From NCBI GenBank assembly GCA_005408345.1, contig SEMN01000229.1, forward strand, positions 558,001 to 622,000: DNA of 64,000 nucleotides, read 5' to 3'. A program made the translations under genes and the position numbers. The notes beneath the pieces are model-generated. The model was not told where the DNA came from, did not search any database, and was given only the letters and a program-made list of their open reading frames with translations. This DNA is from Macquaria australasica (lineage: Eukaryota > Chordata > Actinopteri > Centrarchiformes > Percichthyidae). Shown one piece after another: positions 49,661 to 62,873 of this stretch. Numbering within the stretch: the stretch's first letter is position 1; every line of letters starts with the position of its first letter.

Positions 49661-49747
<87 letters not shown>
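49661..49747 (+). repeat. (CA)n microsatellite
   Basis: An uninterrupted CA tract of about 87 bp. The long cysteine/valine or histidine/threonine frames that cross it are artefacts of the dinucleotide repeat. Confidence 0.98.
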
Positions 49748-49748
<1 letters not shown>

Positions 49749-50593
49749 GTGCTCACAGTTGTGTGCACAAGCGCACAGACACACAATTTGCTGTTGGATA
49801 ACAAATCTACTGATTTATACAGAGGCAATGTGACCCCATTTTAACAAGTAACTCCCACTGGTCTACAACAAGAGCACATCAGCAGGGAGAAACTGCAGGG
49901 TCTCTGATGCTGTTATGTCACCTGACTGCAGAGTTTCCATCAGCGGTTCACTGTTAAGAGTTCTGTGGCTTAACAGGCATCTAAGGAGAGAAGGGGCCTT
50001 TACACTTAGAGCAGTAACACTACTGTCAACCTCCTGTGCAATCCTCCACATGTTGGATGTGCAGGCTGTAAAGAGAATACACCAGTTACAGGAAACACAG
50101 TATAACATCAATCAATAAATCGGTTACGTCTTCCCTACAGCTTCATTGACTAAGAACAAAAGACAAAATAAGACAATAGAACTATAAAAGACATGGCGTA
50201 CCATACAGTATTCATACTAGTCAAGTAAGCTCAAGGCTAGCCTGCTCAGTGATAAAAGACATTTCTTACAACTGACATTTGGTCTTTTCATAGCAGGAAA
50301 CGGGTGTAACTAATAACATTAATAATGGCTCCATTCCAATTAGCTGTGCAGATGAGCCAGCATGCACTACTAATTTAAAAAAAGGATACTGTACTGAAGT
50401 GCATTTTCAGAAGGTATAAGGGTTACTCTAAGAAAAGCCTTATTTGTTATATATTCAGAGGTAGTATACTAAATGTTGTACTTTGCTGTGCTATAGAATT
50501 TCAAAATTCATACTCTGGTGCCCCTTATGACGCTGTGGCAGACAGCAATGCATGCTACTCCCACCACAAAGAGCATAAAGACCTTACAGAACT
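49748..50593. other. Intergenic DNA with family E fragment
   Basis: No gene was recognised. The segment 50300-50375 matches family E at 6640-6790 (AACATTAATAATGGCTCCAT and GATGAGCCAGCATGCACTA). Confidence 0.45.
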
Positions 50594-50962
50594 GTTTTTA
50601 CCCACTAGGAGTGCTATTGAGCAGTGTTTTTACGAGTGGGTCTCCGTTTTGTTTGCATTGTTCACATCCTGCGGGTTTGGTTTCACGGTATTCCACTAAT
50701 GGACAAAGCTGGTGGCGAGGAAGCACAGCAATGTGACAGGAAATGGAGTGAGAAGAAATTTGTTAGCAAGCAAATATGAATGTAAACAATGCAGACTTTA
50801 AAATATTCCCCAAAAATGGCTTTGCAAATGATTTATGGTGAAGGAAATGCATTCAGCATGCTGTTTGGACCTCAAGGATACACACAATGCGTTTTGGTGA
50901 GAAACACTGAATGTAAACAGAATCTTTGCTTGTTTATAAGAAAAGTCCACAGGGCTCCAACT
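50594..50962 (+). repeat. Dispersed repeat family A, copy 2
   Basis: This shares TTTTTA.CCACTAG, GAGCAGTGTTTTTACGAGTG, the GTAAACAATGCAGACTTTA block and CCACAGGGCTCC with the copies at 1044-1383 and 54191-54425. It contains the longest right-hand part. Non-coding and degenerate. Confidence 0.7.
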
Positions 50963-53610
50963 TCGTCCAATATTCTAAATGTTTCTAGATAAAAGTCTAT
51001 GAAAAGTGTTTGAGAGCTGGTATGAATTTAGGCTTTACCTTATTTATTAGGAGTATGACACATGATTAAATGATCTTGTCATCATCAAAGCTTTCCAACC
51101 ACTTACAACAAAGCCTGATCGTATCACACCCACCTGTGGCTGCTAGTTCATATGCTAAAACTCAAAACAGCTGCAGTGGAAGATGATATAAAGTCAATAT
51201 AAAAATATCACTCACCACTAGTAATTTGTCAGGGGCCTTTCTAAAGTTTACAAAAGAGATCTGTGCAGAAGCAAACTCATTACCTGGTTCAGTTGGGTTT
51301 TATACCACATTTATTAGTCCTTTTTGTTATGATTTAGAGGAGGCAGGACCTAGCTATTCACAATATTCTATAAAAATAAAATACTGAAGGCATTAAAGCC
51401 TATAGGCCTATTATATTTGAATGTATTCAGTTTTATTTTGTCTTAAGGCATCCAATCTACATGCTCTTCTTCTACATCCTGCCAGCACTGAGATCAGCAG
51501 TAGATGATTGTTTAAGTTCACAGAATACCTGTCACATTTTGAGGGTAGGAAGTTGTAAGAACAGCAGAAAAACTACCATATAAGTCTTATCATTACACTG
51601 TGCTGGACAAAAAAGTGAATCCTAAAGGCCCTGCTTCGCAAACAGGGTTTAAGCCTATCCTAGACTTAAGAAAAAATCATATACAGAAATCCATTTAAAA
51701 AATCCTTGAAATAAGATTGGGTTTATTCCTTGTCTGGGAAATATCCTGAACTGGCCTAAAGAAACTTAATCCTGTCCAGGCAATTTTGGATGTCGGCAGT
51801 ATATGAATGTACTGTATGTGATGTTAAGAAATTGTCGACTCTCTGTCTCCTTATAAAGGCTGTTGCTCATTTCACATTTTTTCTCTTGCTCCTGTATATC
51901 AGACCTCATGTGGTCCTATAGCGGGAAAACCACAGAGGCTCAAATAAAAGGTAAGGGGTTAATCTTTTTCTGTTATTATCAAATGCTCTTGGATAGTGAT
52001 CGATTGTTCCATCCACGACAAAATCAACCTCAAAAATGAAAGGAATTACCTCCATTACTCTCCTACACATGACAGTTATTGTTGATGGTCCCATCTTGCA
52101 TTTGCCACAAGATTAGGTGGTGTGGCAGCTCTCGCTGATATCGTCCAACTTTTTATCACTCCGTCTACCCTCAGGGGCTTGATCTCAGAAATTCCCTCCA
52201 ACACACACGGTTTGTTTCCAGCTCAATAACTGCACTAACAACTCTCTGTCCCTGCACGGTGCCAGTTTGTTTTATTCGCCCTTTAGGTATTGATTGTGTT
52301 TCGCTCCTATTAACGTCTGGGGGATGACAGATATGATGTCTTTTTGTCCCAAGCTGTTGCTGTTATTTTAATTTAATTAGTATTTTCTTCTATTTAAAAA
52401 AAAAAATTAATTAAGGTTGGTCTGCTGTTACTCTCAATTAAGTCAGTTTGGATAAGTGAGTGGGATTCTAATAAAGGACCATGATGTATTTTTGTTTCAG
52501 CTGTTGTCTTCGGTTTCTGTATCTACTGCTAATTCTGCGCCCTGTAATCCCCATCTTTCCTATAGCCATGTCCCTCTGTGCTGTCTCTTCTTTGAAATGA
52601 GCAATTTAATGGCGTTATTCTCATACTTTGAGTCAGATAATGTGGTCGTTTCCACATAAAAATCACCCCAGGTCTCATTATGTGTCCTCAATCTACATTT
52701 ACTCTGAGTAGAGGAGCTCTAGGTCAAATTTCTTCAGTTATGAAGAGTCTCGTGGGAGAGTCTCTGGATTTCAGCTTGGGGGGGTAGATCGCTAAAATAG
52801 GCCCTTTTTTGATGGATGCTTTTAACCAAACCACTTTTTCTTTTTTTTTTTTAAATGTAGTTTTAGTGTGAGTGGGAATGGTGGGAACTGATCTCATAAC
52901 CTAGACCGTATCCACCATTGAGCAACACATTGCACAAATGTGTCACGTGAATATGAATGTGAATATAACAAATGAGAATATTTGAAAGCCCAGACACACG
53001 ATGGTGGGGAAAGGTTTATCCTTCTGTCAGACATGTGAAACTACTGTTGAGTTGTACTGACAAGCTTCCAGGTGTAAATATGTGTAAATGTGATGCAAGG
53101 TGTTTCTGGAAAACCATAAGATTCCCCAACATTTGGGATGTGGACTGGGAAGGTCCTGTTCTTTAAAATCTTAACCATATCTGTATTAAAATAGAAATTA
53201 GACTATCGGATATGTTCTGTGTGTAGTCACATTTTGTGTAGTGACATTTTGGCATGGTGTGGATGACCAGGGAAATTAAAAAAAAAAGTTTGCTGACTTG
53301 AATCATTTATTTTATTTCAATCAAATTCAACTTGGATAATTTTTTATTTGTTACTCCCCCAATATTGTTAATGATTGATGAGAATTAAATCCATGTATGT
53401 GTGGTGGGGACGCTTCTAAAAGGGGGCATGACAGAAAAAGTTTGAGAACCACTGTGTTAAGGGGTTATAGCGTGGCCCTAACTAGCTTACCAAAAATGCA
53501 AACTACACATCAGCTGCAATGGACCAGGTGCAAATCCACGAATTATGAGTGCTTGCTTGTTCTGATGCCAGTGCAGATTGTTAATAGTGTACCATGTTAT
53601 ATAAAGGTTC
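50963..53610. other. Intergenic DNA, no gene recognised
   Basis: No protein or RNA gene could be supported. Around 52140-52600 the sequence is unique with TTAATTAA-type motifs and could be regulatory. At 53395-53455 GGGGGCATGACA..AAAGTTTGAGAACC resembles one end of a hAT-like miniature element; its partner end was not found. Confidence 0.35.
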
Positions 53611-53850
53611 AATAACCTTCTCATTTTCAGTAACGCACAACAAGCAAAGCTGTTCCACTGCAAACCATCTGCTCACCACAATCGTCACTCTCTGATCACA
53701 AAGTGAATGAAAGCATGTAAGCACAACTACTTCAAATATTAATGATTTCACGGTCTTCTATTCAGTAGGTAGACAAGGTAAACTTTCCCATCAGCACTCT
53801 TTATCACAAAGTGAATAAAAGAATGTAAACACAGTTACTATGGCCTGATA
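53611..53850 (+). repeat. Repeat family F, copy 2 (internally duplicated)
   Basis: This is the partner of 34262-34495, with the same order of blocks and the same internal duplication: ATCACAAAGTGAATGAAAGC with ATGTAAGCAC, then ATCACAAAGTGAATAAAAGA with ATGTAAACAC. Divergence is substantial, so the copies are old. No terminal repeats were identified. Confidence 0.68.
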
Positions 53851-54190
53851 ATGCTCAACACAGTTGTGTTGTGGTTGTGGAAGCAACAACTGGCCCTCAG
53901 TCTTTGCAATGCTTTGTCACGGACTGAAAAGTTGGTCAAGCAGGATTTTTCAATGAATGGTGGTCACAAAATTCTTAATGATTCATTAAATCATTAGAAC
54001 TCATCCTCTGGGGATGGTGTGTACAGAATTCCCAGGCAATTTAATCAGTAGGTGTTTAGATGCCTGCTCTGGACCAAAGCGTTGGATATAAAAAGTGATT
54101 GATCAACCAATTTCGCAGGACCGTATCGCCAGATAAGAACGTTTATACTGGGAAAGATTGTGGTATTGTTAAACAAAAGCAAGCATCAAA

Positions 54191-54425
54191 GTTTTTGACC
54201 ACTAGTAGCGCTATAGAGCAGTGTTTTTATGAGTGGGTTTTGCTTGTCTCATGCTCACGCATGAGGGTGCACGTGAGTGACGTGATACACATTCCTTGCC
54301 TATGGTTTTACACTATTCCACTCAGCAACAGCTGGCGGTAGCACACCAAGGGACACAGCAATGTGCCAACAAAGGCAGGGAAGAAGAGGATTGCTAGCAG
54401 ATTACATGGATGTAAACAATGCAGG
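54191..54425 (+). repeat. Dispersed repeat family A, copy 3
   Basis: This begins GTTTTTGACCACTAGTAGCG and continues through GTGAGTGACGTGATACACA, CTGGCGGTAGCACACCAAGG, AAAGGCAGGGAAGAAGAGGA and GTAAACAATGCAGG. It retains both the left part shared with copy 2 and the middle part shared with copy 1, so it links the two. Confidence 0.72.
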
Positions 54426-54821
54426 TCAATGTAGGTCTTTTTACAAATTCTGGTCTCTCCATGATCATGCTACACATCCATCCACCACTCAGACCTCTAC
54501 ACCCTATACTTTCCACCTCGCTACATAAACAGCACCCTACCTCCTTTGCACATGAGGTGCGGAATTGTCACACATGGAGGTGGCACTGTGCTGTGGGCAA
54601 ATATCCTTGACATTCTCTTTTAGCAAAATATTGATACATAATAGATAAATAAAGCTTTTCGGCTGGGACCATTTCCTCCAGGGTTTTGTAATATTGTAAG
54701 TTCAGGCTTTATTGCTGAAGTTCCATCACCTCGCAGCAGGACTCCTCATGTCTGGGCGTAGGTTTGAAAAAAAGAGCTGAGATCCTCTGTCAAGCTCATT
54801 ACGCCTGAAATCTACGATCAG

Positions 54822-54822
<1 letters not shown>

Positions 54823-54861
<39 letters not shown>

Positions 54862-54863
54862 TC
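54823..54863 (+). repeat. (CTTT)n microsatellite
   Basis: About ten uninterrupted CTTT tetranucleotides. Confidence 0.96.
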
Positions 54864-55068
54864 GTCTATCTATTCTCTTGTCCTTCTCTCCTCATCTCTT
54901 TATCTGCCCATCTACATCAGCACAGGCTGACTAAAGGAAATGTTCTGTTTCTTCCTTCACTCATTTTCGCTCCATCCTTCTTCCTGCTGTTTCTCCTCCT
55001 TTTCCTCGTGGCCCTGGCATCAATAATTCACAGTCCCCTGCAGAGACAACCACCTGGTGGACTGATTA

Positions 55069-55071
<3 letters not shown>

Positions 55072-55102
<31 letters not shown>
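55072..55102 (+). repeat. (GA)n microsatellite
   Basis: An uninterrupted GA tract of about 31 bp. Confidence 0.96.
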
Positions 55103-55109
<7 letters not shown>

Positions 55110-58013
55110 TGACGACGAGGAAGATGAATCAATGCTTGAAACTTTGAAATGCACTAAATACAGACTTGGAGATATTCAAGTGAGCAGCAATGAGTATGAT
55201 GTCACGAGATTTCCAAACCTTTTGTGTGTGTGTGTCAACCCAGCCATCCAGGAAGCCCAATATTATCCCCATCACCAAGTGGGCGTGGGCAGCATAACTC
55301 AACCACCTCTGATTTACACAGCCTCGCTAATGTACTGCCGTTGGGTGAAGGAATCACATTAATATTGTCTCCTCTCTTTAAATCTGCCACATGCTCTCCA
55401 TCCCATTCGCCAAGCAGTCACCCATGAAGGAGCGTCTATCTTGGATCTTGTAGTGTTGTGCCTTTTTTGCAGTAGTTCTGTTCTCTGCTTTCTACGATTG
55501 TGATAACTTCCTGTTGGAAAAGTCTCTCTGACTGACATTTTTCCATTGATTTTTTTTAATTTTTTTTTTTAATGCTATACAGGTAGCTTATATTGTATGC
55601 TGTAGGTCTGTGTGAGTAAAACCACACGCGGCAAAGATTTATCTGTCTTTTGAATGTGACTTTCAACTGCAACAAGACTTTCTTCTGTTAATATTTACTA
55701 TCATTGTGTGTCACGTTTTTCCAAATGGGATGGGCCATTTCAATGGTATAACACAAAAATAAGAATAATTCATATATTTCATGAATAAATGATTGAACAT
55801 ATCACTGATGGAGATATTACATTTTCACCACAGATGTATTTCATTTTGCAGCTTTTCTTTCAATGTATTTATACTGCTGAGTGTGAAATTAGATTTGGGG
55901 TTTGTTTTTTAAGCAGTCAGGGCCTCCTAAAGTGAGGCCACATTAATGTTATATCCTGGAAAACTGGAATTCTGCAGATCCATTTACCTTTTTGTGGTAA
56001 ACATTATATGAACTATTACATAAACAGACTTTTACATAGCGCTTTTCAACCTTGACGGTTCCCAAAGCACTTTACAGATACACCTATTCACACTCACACG
56101 CCATGCAAGGTGCTGGCTTCCAGCAACTTAGGGTTTATTGTTGATAGAAATCAACCTTAATCAGACTCCGATTAAATTCTTGGCATCACTTACAGCCACA
56201 AATAAAATAAATAAATTGGCTTGTGCATTGAGGGAATGGGGTTTACATCAGATATTGTTGGCTAACCTTAGCTAGCATTTGTTGACTAATACATTCTACA
56301 TAAAGAACTTACTTGCACCACATTTTGGCTGGCAACAGCAACTTCGGTATTTGATGGCGGACCACAAGATGAGAGGAGGCAGGGAAACACTTTAACTTTG
56401 GGTTACTGACTTGAGTTCCCTGAGTGACGTTGTTCATGTCCAAAATGTGCTGCAGACATGGCTTCCTGACTCCATGACTCACCAAAGTAAAGGATTTGCT
56501 TATCTGTTTCAATGAAACACAGCCAAATTAAAAGGATAAATAAGAAAATTAGAAAAGTTACTTAACAAAAGGTAGATGAAGAATAAGGGAGTGACCAGAT
56601 AAAATAAGACTTGAGAAGACTAGCTAGCTACCTGTCTGACTGCAAATCTTCACTTAAATGGATTCCTGCCAGCTCAAATTTAGCAGAAACCAAGTGGTTT
56701 TCTTTGGATAGGGGTGTGATGTGGTGAAGTTGTGCACCATATTGTCCCTAATTGTGAATAATGCTATAAAATATATGTGACAAGATATGTTTTTGTCAAA
56801 AATGTGACATTTGTCTGATGCAGTCCCACCCAATTTATCTGTGAGTAATACACAGAACAATAATTGTTCTTTAACACAAGATATTTCTAACTTTGGCAGT
56901 GTATAGTGGGTTCATGTAGGACCCCAAAGATTATAGTAAAAATCTGATTTAAGAGGTTTTAGATACTTTAATATTCTAATATGCTGTACTGTAAAATGGG
57001 ATTTGATTGGTTTGGTGCCTCCAACCCCTTAAAGACCCACAGAATCAGTAACATGTTTTGATGTACTTGACCTGCTACAGTATCTGTACCATGTTGTACC
57101 CACTGCTAGCATACCTAAACCACTAGATGCAGAGTGCCATGAAAACACACCATACTGTCATAAGCATGTCATGCATGGTATATGCGCATGGGGAAACGCC
57201 ATAATGCTCTTAATGGAAGAGGAACTTTGTCTCTTGGACCCTAACAGAAGCCATTAAATGTAGTTCTGATTCGTGATGATAGACTGCACCATTTAATGAG
57301 GGTTTTAAAACATACCACCTGCTTGGGAGATTTGGGGGTGAGGCAGGGGGATTAATATTTATCTGCAGTGCCTTGAAAGCTGTGGCAGATGATAGAAAGT
57401 TATGTTTTCATGAAGTCTTCCCCTCTGCTTCTCAAATTTGTAACCGTGACTGTTAATAATTCAGTGGCGCACACAACTATGCAGAAACACAACCACACAC
57501 ACACACCCCAATATAATTGGATGAAATGCATCCGTCGGTATTGTAACACAATGATGTGATAAAAAATTCAGCTTACTTCCCATCACTCGCTCTCTCTCAC
57601 ACACACTATACAGTTATGCAATTAACACAAATCTGTTGTCACACACACTAGCTTATACTGTCTTGTCCACTTTTACATGACTGCGAGACATCATTGCCCC
57701 TTAATGATTCCTGCCAATGCCTTAGGCTGAGGATATATTAGTGTCATATTAGGAGGAAATGGAAAGACTTCAGCCAAGGGGGCTGAATAGTTCCATTTAT
57801 TTATGGGCCTGTGAGAATAGTAATATACTGTATCTGACAATATGAGCAGATGCTGGAGGCAGGTGCAGTGTGTGTTCCCCTGCATGCGCTTACTTGTAAT
57901 TCTGTGTGCATCTCCATTTTGATGTGTGCGAGTGTATTTGGAAGGGAAACCATCAGTGAATTTGATGGGAGAGTTACAAAGAGAAAGTACATGCACAATC
58001 ATTTAGATCAGAC

Positions 58014-58320
58014 GTTCCCAACCTTTTTGGTTTGAGACCCATTAAAATCAACTTAACTTAATACTACTAAACATACTTGTGATCCCTTGTCACAACTTGC
58101 ATACATGCACCTAGTTTTGAGTTAATGATTTTTCCTGCCCTCTAACTGTGGATTGTTTGATTTTAATAATTGTATGAAATAGTATCCAGTATTAAAATAT
58201 GAAAAAGTGAATATAATTTTCTGTAGCAGAACATTGATTTCAATTTTTACTCATTTCAGTAATTATTTCGCGTCCCTCAGATTTATCTTGCGACCCCCTT
58301 GGGAGATCTGGGTTGGGAAC
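58014..58320. mobile_element. Miniature inverted-repeat element (hAT-like style)
   Basis: The ends are the perfect inverted 10-mers GTTCCCAACC (58014-58023) and GGTTGGGAAC (58311-58320). Internal blocks GAGACCC, GTGATCCCTTGTCACAA and CGACCCCCTTGGGAG fit the familiar fish elements with these ends. It is about 307 bp with no transposase. An 8-bp target duplication, expected for hAT, could not be seen clearly. Confidence 0.72.
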
Positions 58321-61300
58321 CATTAATTTAGACGATGGTAAAATGATGGTTGATGCAACTTCAGTCCTGTGATAAGCCAACCATAGAGTAATATGTCTGT
58401 ACATGTACTTGCATGTGTTTATATATGTCTGTTTGCCTCTGTGCATGCACATTAGGCTGTGAGTGTATTTGTATGGTTACGTGTGTGTTTGCATTTTACG
58501 GAGATTCATTATTGAATATCTCCTGCAGACAGCTATGGCCTTCAGAGTATTGGTATGATTCAATAATGAGGTCATCACTGTGTGCCATGCTGCAGGACTC
58601 CGTGGTCCTATTGATAGCAGAGAGATGAAAGCTGTGAAAAATGAAGGTAGGAGGATAGAGAGCATAAAATCTGATGTTTTTCCTCTTTGTGGCAAAGGTA
58701 AAAAAAAAAATGCTCTGATAGCTTTTGTGACTTTCCAAAACCAGTAATAAGCACACTCACTCCATGCAGCGATTAGCCAGGTGTACGGAGGTGAGAAAGT
58801 AAGCAGGATTTCAACTTCTCTCTTCATTCTTCTGCAACTACATCCATTATACTTTTCCTGTGTAACACCATGAATGCCTTTTAGAGAGAGACTGTCTGAA
58901 AGTGTGTGACGTTATCCCCATTTTAAGATACCGCATTAACAGCTATTAACTCTTTTGCCTTAAGTCCTGGTTAGACGACACATTACACAAACCAAGCATA
59001 CTTTCTGACCAGCTACACAAAGGGCACAGTACCTCCTGCATTGGCATTAAACGTTGGCACTGCAAGTCACCTTGCAGATCATGTCTCTGACAAATAAATA
59101 AACTTTCAACAGTGCATGCCTCCACATAAATTATATTCAGTAAATGGGACATGGCTTCTGGTAAAACATCTTTGGAACACCTCTCAGATGCAGATAAAGT
59201 CTTTCCTTGTCATTGTTGTTATCGTATCTTTACATCTATTACATTATGAACAAATTGCTACATGCTACATGAAGCTGACAGCGAAGTCAAAACTTTCTGA
59301 TGAAAAGGCAAAACATTTTTTATCTCTGAGGTTTTGAATATTGTATCAAATAAGTGGAATTACAGGTTTTCAGGAACAAACGGACACAGATGAGCCTTTC
59401 TTCACAGGATGCTGACATGCTTCTACAAAAAAACTGAATTCATTGTCAAGCAGAGACGTACTGTCTCGCTGGATGCTGACTGATATGACAGAACTCTGGC
59501 TCAGAATAACACATTTTTTCTGTGCTTTTATGCCTCAAACTGAATAATTGATGCTCTTTCAAAGTGATCCGATACAAATCTAAAATGTTCAAAAGTACCT
59601 AACTCCATATTGTGCTAGGGTACAGTGTCAACAACTCTTTTGAGCTTCCCCAGCCGCATTGTCCAATCACTGTTGTGTCCCCAGACTGTTAACTCCATGA
59701 GGTCCATTTCAACCAGTGGTGGAATAAGTACTCAGATCTTTTACTTAAGTAAAAGTAGCAATATCACTGTGTAAAAATACTTGCATGTAAAAGTAAAAAG
59801 TACAACTTTGTCTTCCAAGATGTAGTGGAGTAGAAGTATAAAGTAGTATAAAATGGAAATATGCAAGTAAAGTACAAGTACCTCAAAATTGTACTTAAGT
59901 ACAGTGTTTAGTAATATTTAGTAATAACTTGCCAACCATACAGACAGCGGTGGAGTGACAAGGTCAGAGCCTAGATGCCAAATATCATTGCTGCACATAT
60001 TCTACATTCACATAGTGATCCATTCCACTTTAAGTGACTGAATCTTTTTCACGTGAATCTAATCATTTAATGAAGAGGTAATATGCTAGAAAACAAGACA
60101 TACAGTACCATTACTCAGCTTTGTTCCATTGTCTAGGGTGTTTTGTGTGTAACTCCCATGTGCACAAAGTACATTTTGAAAGTGGGTTGTCTCACTACCT
60201 AGTGAAGGCATCTTAAGTCATTGATAGTTTTTAACAACACAAATCCATGCATACATGGCCGTTATGTTGAAGGAAGCTGTTATTATTGGCTTAAGACCAC
60301 AATGTAGAATTTCCATGTGAGGCAAGTCTTGATATATCAAGATTTAAGATTTTCTTTCCCTGGAGCTAGCAAGTGACTGTATGTTATTACTCTCCAGGGA
60401 AACTATCACACATACAATTATGGGTCATATTTTTTAAATTGAACAATAGGGTTTGAAAAGGTTTTACAAACCCTGAGTTGTAAGAATTCCTCAACCCACA
60501 GAGAATCATGCTTTCCTGCTTGTAAAACATGAATATCACCACAGTTGAATATATAACGACTTGAACCCCACTGCAAAATACCCCCGCAGGCAAATAATTT
60601 AATTCAGCCAGGATAAAACAACATGTGTCTGCCAACACATTGTTTCCTCTGACTATCTTGCCATCTCATCAAAGAATCCATTTTGTACACCACAGGGCCA
60701 TTTTTGAAGTGTATGAAATCCATTCATATTTCAGATCTGAATCCCTGAATAATGTAGGCCTACACGGACTGAAAATGCTGTTTGACCAAAAACTTGCCTC
60801 TGTGTGGTCTGTTACATGAAGAAGACAGACAGGAACTTATATACATGAAAATTTGGGTGCGACCATTAAATAAAATTCTATCAATAATACTATTGTATTT
60901 AACTACATTATTTGGCAACAATAATAAAGTTCATATTTCAATTATCTGATCTAAGCAATGTTGAAAATCTTTAATATTTGTGGTAGCAAAATTTGATTCA
61001 ACGGTACACAATTTTGTAAATAAGATGGGTAAAATGCACTGTAACTGAGTTGACAGCACAAGATTATGAGGATTGTTATATGATAGATTTGTCTCATGCA
61101 AAAGGAAAATAATGCTAAATTAAAGCATAAATCAAATATAAAAGTCACCTCCTTATTTTGGTTTCACCTAATGTGCTGCAGAGGATTGAGAGCATTTAAT
61201 GGGATTCCCTTAGATTTTGCACATCTGAGGTCTTAAATTAGCAGTGTCACGCAAGAAACAGATTTTATTAAATAAACTGAACTGGTTAATCCTTAAATTT

Positions 61301-61612
61301 GACGTACAACAACAACAAAAATACCTTGTGGTAAAACCAAATTGATGAGACTTTTGTGATGTAGCAAGTTTGAGTCCCAGCTCATTTCTTATGCAAGATG
61401 CATTCCACGTCAAACACTGTATAACCTCGTTAAAGATGTACCCAGCTTGTTGACCACAAAAAAAAAGTCTTTTTGGAACTTGGAAAAGTAGAGAAACCAT
61501 CTTTTGAAATGTGCTTTTATCTCCTGTGGAGCCCAATAGATCTTCTGTCACTTGTCAAAAAGCCTAATTTAAAGTGCTCTCGCATTTCGGTACAAGCAGT
61601 CTAATTTTAATC
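58321..61612. other. Intergenic DNA, no gene recognised
   Basis: No coding or RNA gene was supported. A dispersed repeat lies at 59715-59930; the rest is AT-rich unique DNA. Frames of up to 116 codons have no recognisable content. Confidence 0.4.
59715..59930 (+). repeat. Fish miniature repeat, GTGGTGGAA...TTTACTTAAGTA type
   Basis: It starts AGTGGTGGAATAAGTACTC and is dense in ACTTAAGTA, AAAGTAAAAGTA and AAGTACAAGTACCTC motifs, ending near GTACTTAAGTACAG. This pattern is familiar from very abundant fish miniature elements. Non-coding. Confidence 0.65.
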
Positions 61613-61995
61613 ATAAGTCTACGGCCATGCTAGCAGCTATATGAGGCTTGTCTCTGGCGCAGTGTGAGTGTGTGAGCATGCTGACATTTATCTCAAAGCA
61701 CCAATGACGCTTTGCAGGTATTTAGTCATAGTCATGATGGCGCTAGAAGAAAAGTTAAGGCATCACCAAAATGATTACAAATCATCCTGAAGGGGGCATG
61801 AATATGTGCACCACATTGTATGGCAATCCATGTGGCTGTTTGAGACATTCAGTCAAAACCACAAATTAGGACTATGGTGGTGCGAGTGGAAACGTCAGAG
61901 GATCTCCAAAGTTATTAGGATACATCCTCTGGGAACCATGAATGTCTGTACAAACCTCCTTGGCAATCCATCCAAGTATCTCAGTATCTCTTCCA
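61613..61995 (+). repeat. Dispersed repeat family B, copy 3
   Basis: It starts AAGTCTACGGCCATGCTAGC and has GCAGGTATTTAGTCATA, GATGGCGCTAGA, and two successive TCCTCTGGGAACCATGAATG-like units. It is diverged, with the middle part shortened compared with copies 2 and 4. Confidence 0.68.
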
Positions 61996-62873
61996 CTCAG
62001 ATAGTGTACATTTGTGAAAGATTTAATTCAATACTTGCGTCCAGACACATTTAATATTGTTGCCAAACATATTCCTGAAAGCTGAAACTCCATTTTAAAA
62101 TACCTCTAACAGGTCAAACAACTAAAACTCCAATGTTAAACTGGTTGGTGCAAGTGATGGAAGGAGCAACATGTGGAAGTAGACCAAGCACACCCAAGGA
62201 CTGGATGATGTTTCTCTTCTTATGGTATCCGAGCAACTATGAGTTTTAGACCAATTTGCCTCCACTTATTCAATCAATTAAGTAGCCCGACATCCACAAT
62301 CTGCACAATTGGGGGGAAAAGATTTACAGAAAAGTTAAACTGAGGACCTAAATGTTGAGTTGTTTTCATTGTTTGCTATTTTAATTAAACAGACAGAAAA
62401 AAATCAATAGACTGTTAGAGAGCTGGGGATAAAAGGCTGTTTTTAAATTAAATATAATTCTGCTGTTTCATGTAGCTTTTTTGAGGCATCCAATCAATAT
62501 TGGAGAAGAGTGATGTCCTCTGAATGCAGAGAAAAGTTATAATTTATTTTTAACAATGTCGAGGCATCATTTTTCTTTCAGATATTGTCACAGCGTAAAC
62601 ACGAGCTGACAAGGGTGGATCAGAAGAGAGAGAGACTATAATAATATCAGGTCACAGGTTTGATCCCCTAAAGGAACTAATGAGTACAAAAACAGCTCTT
62701 GTTAAAGTGTCCGTGAGAAAGACACTGAGCTGTTGCAGTGCTCAGTCACGACTGCCAAATTAGAGACTAGATAAATTAGAGGCTCTCGAGATGGAAAAAA
62801 AGAGACACATGAAGCTTCACTGTGAAGCTTTTCATTGTAAGGTAGTGAAATGTGCTTCTAGTCAATTCAGTTT
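61996..62873. other. Intergenic DNA, no gene recognised
   Basis: AT-rich unique sequence with no gene or RNA seen. Confidence 0.4.

Larger units (their letters stand above)
54426..58013. other. Intergenic DNA with microsatellites, no gene recognised
   Basis: No coding region was supported. The block 54960-55390 is unique and could be regulatory. A fish repeat fragment (TAGCGCTTTTCAACCTTGAC and CCCAAAGCACTTTACAGATA) lies at 56030-56115. Confidence 0.35.

Noticed and set aside
49410..49833. Long frames rich in Cys/Val or His/Thr
   Set aside because: They are translations of the CA microsatellite and have no coding meaning.
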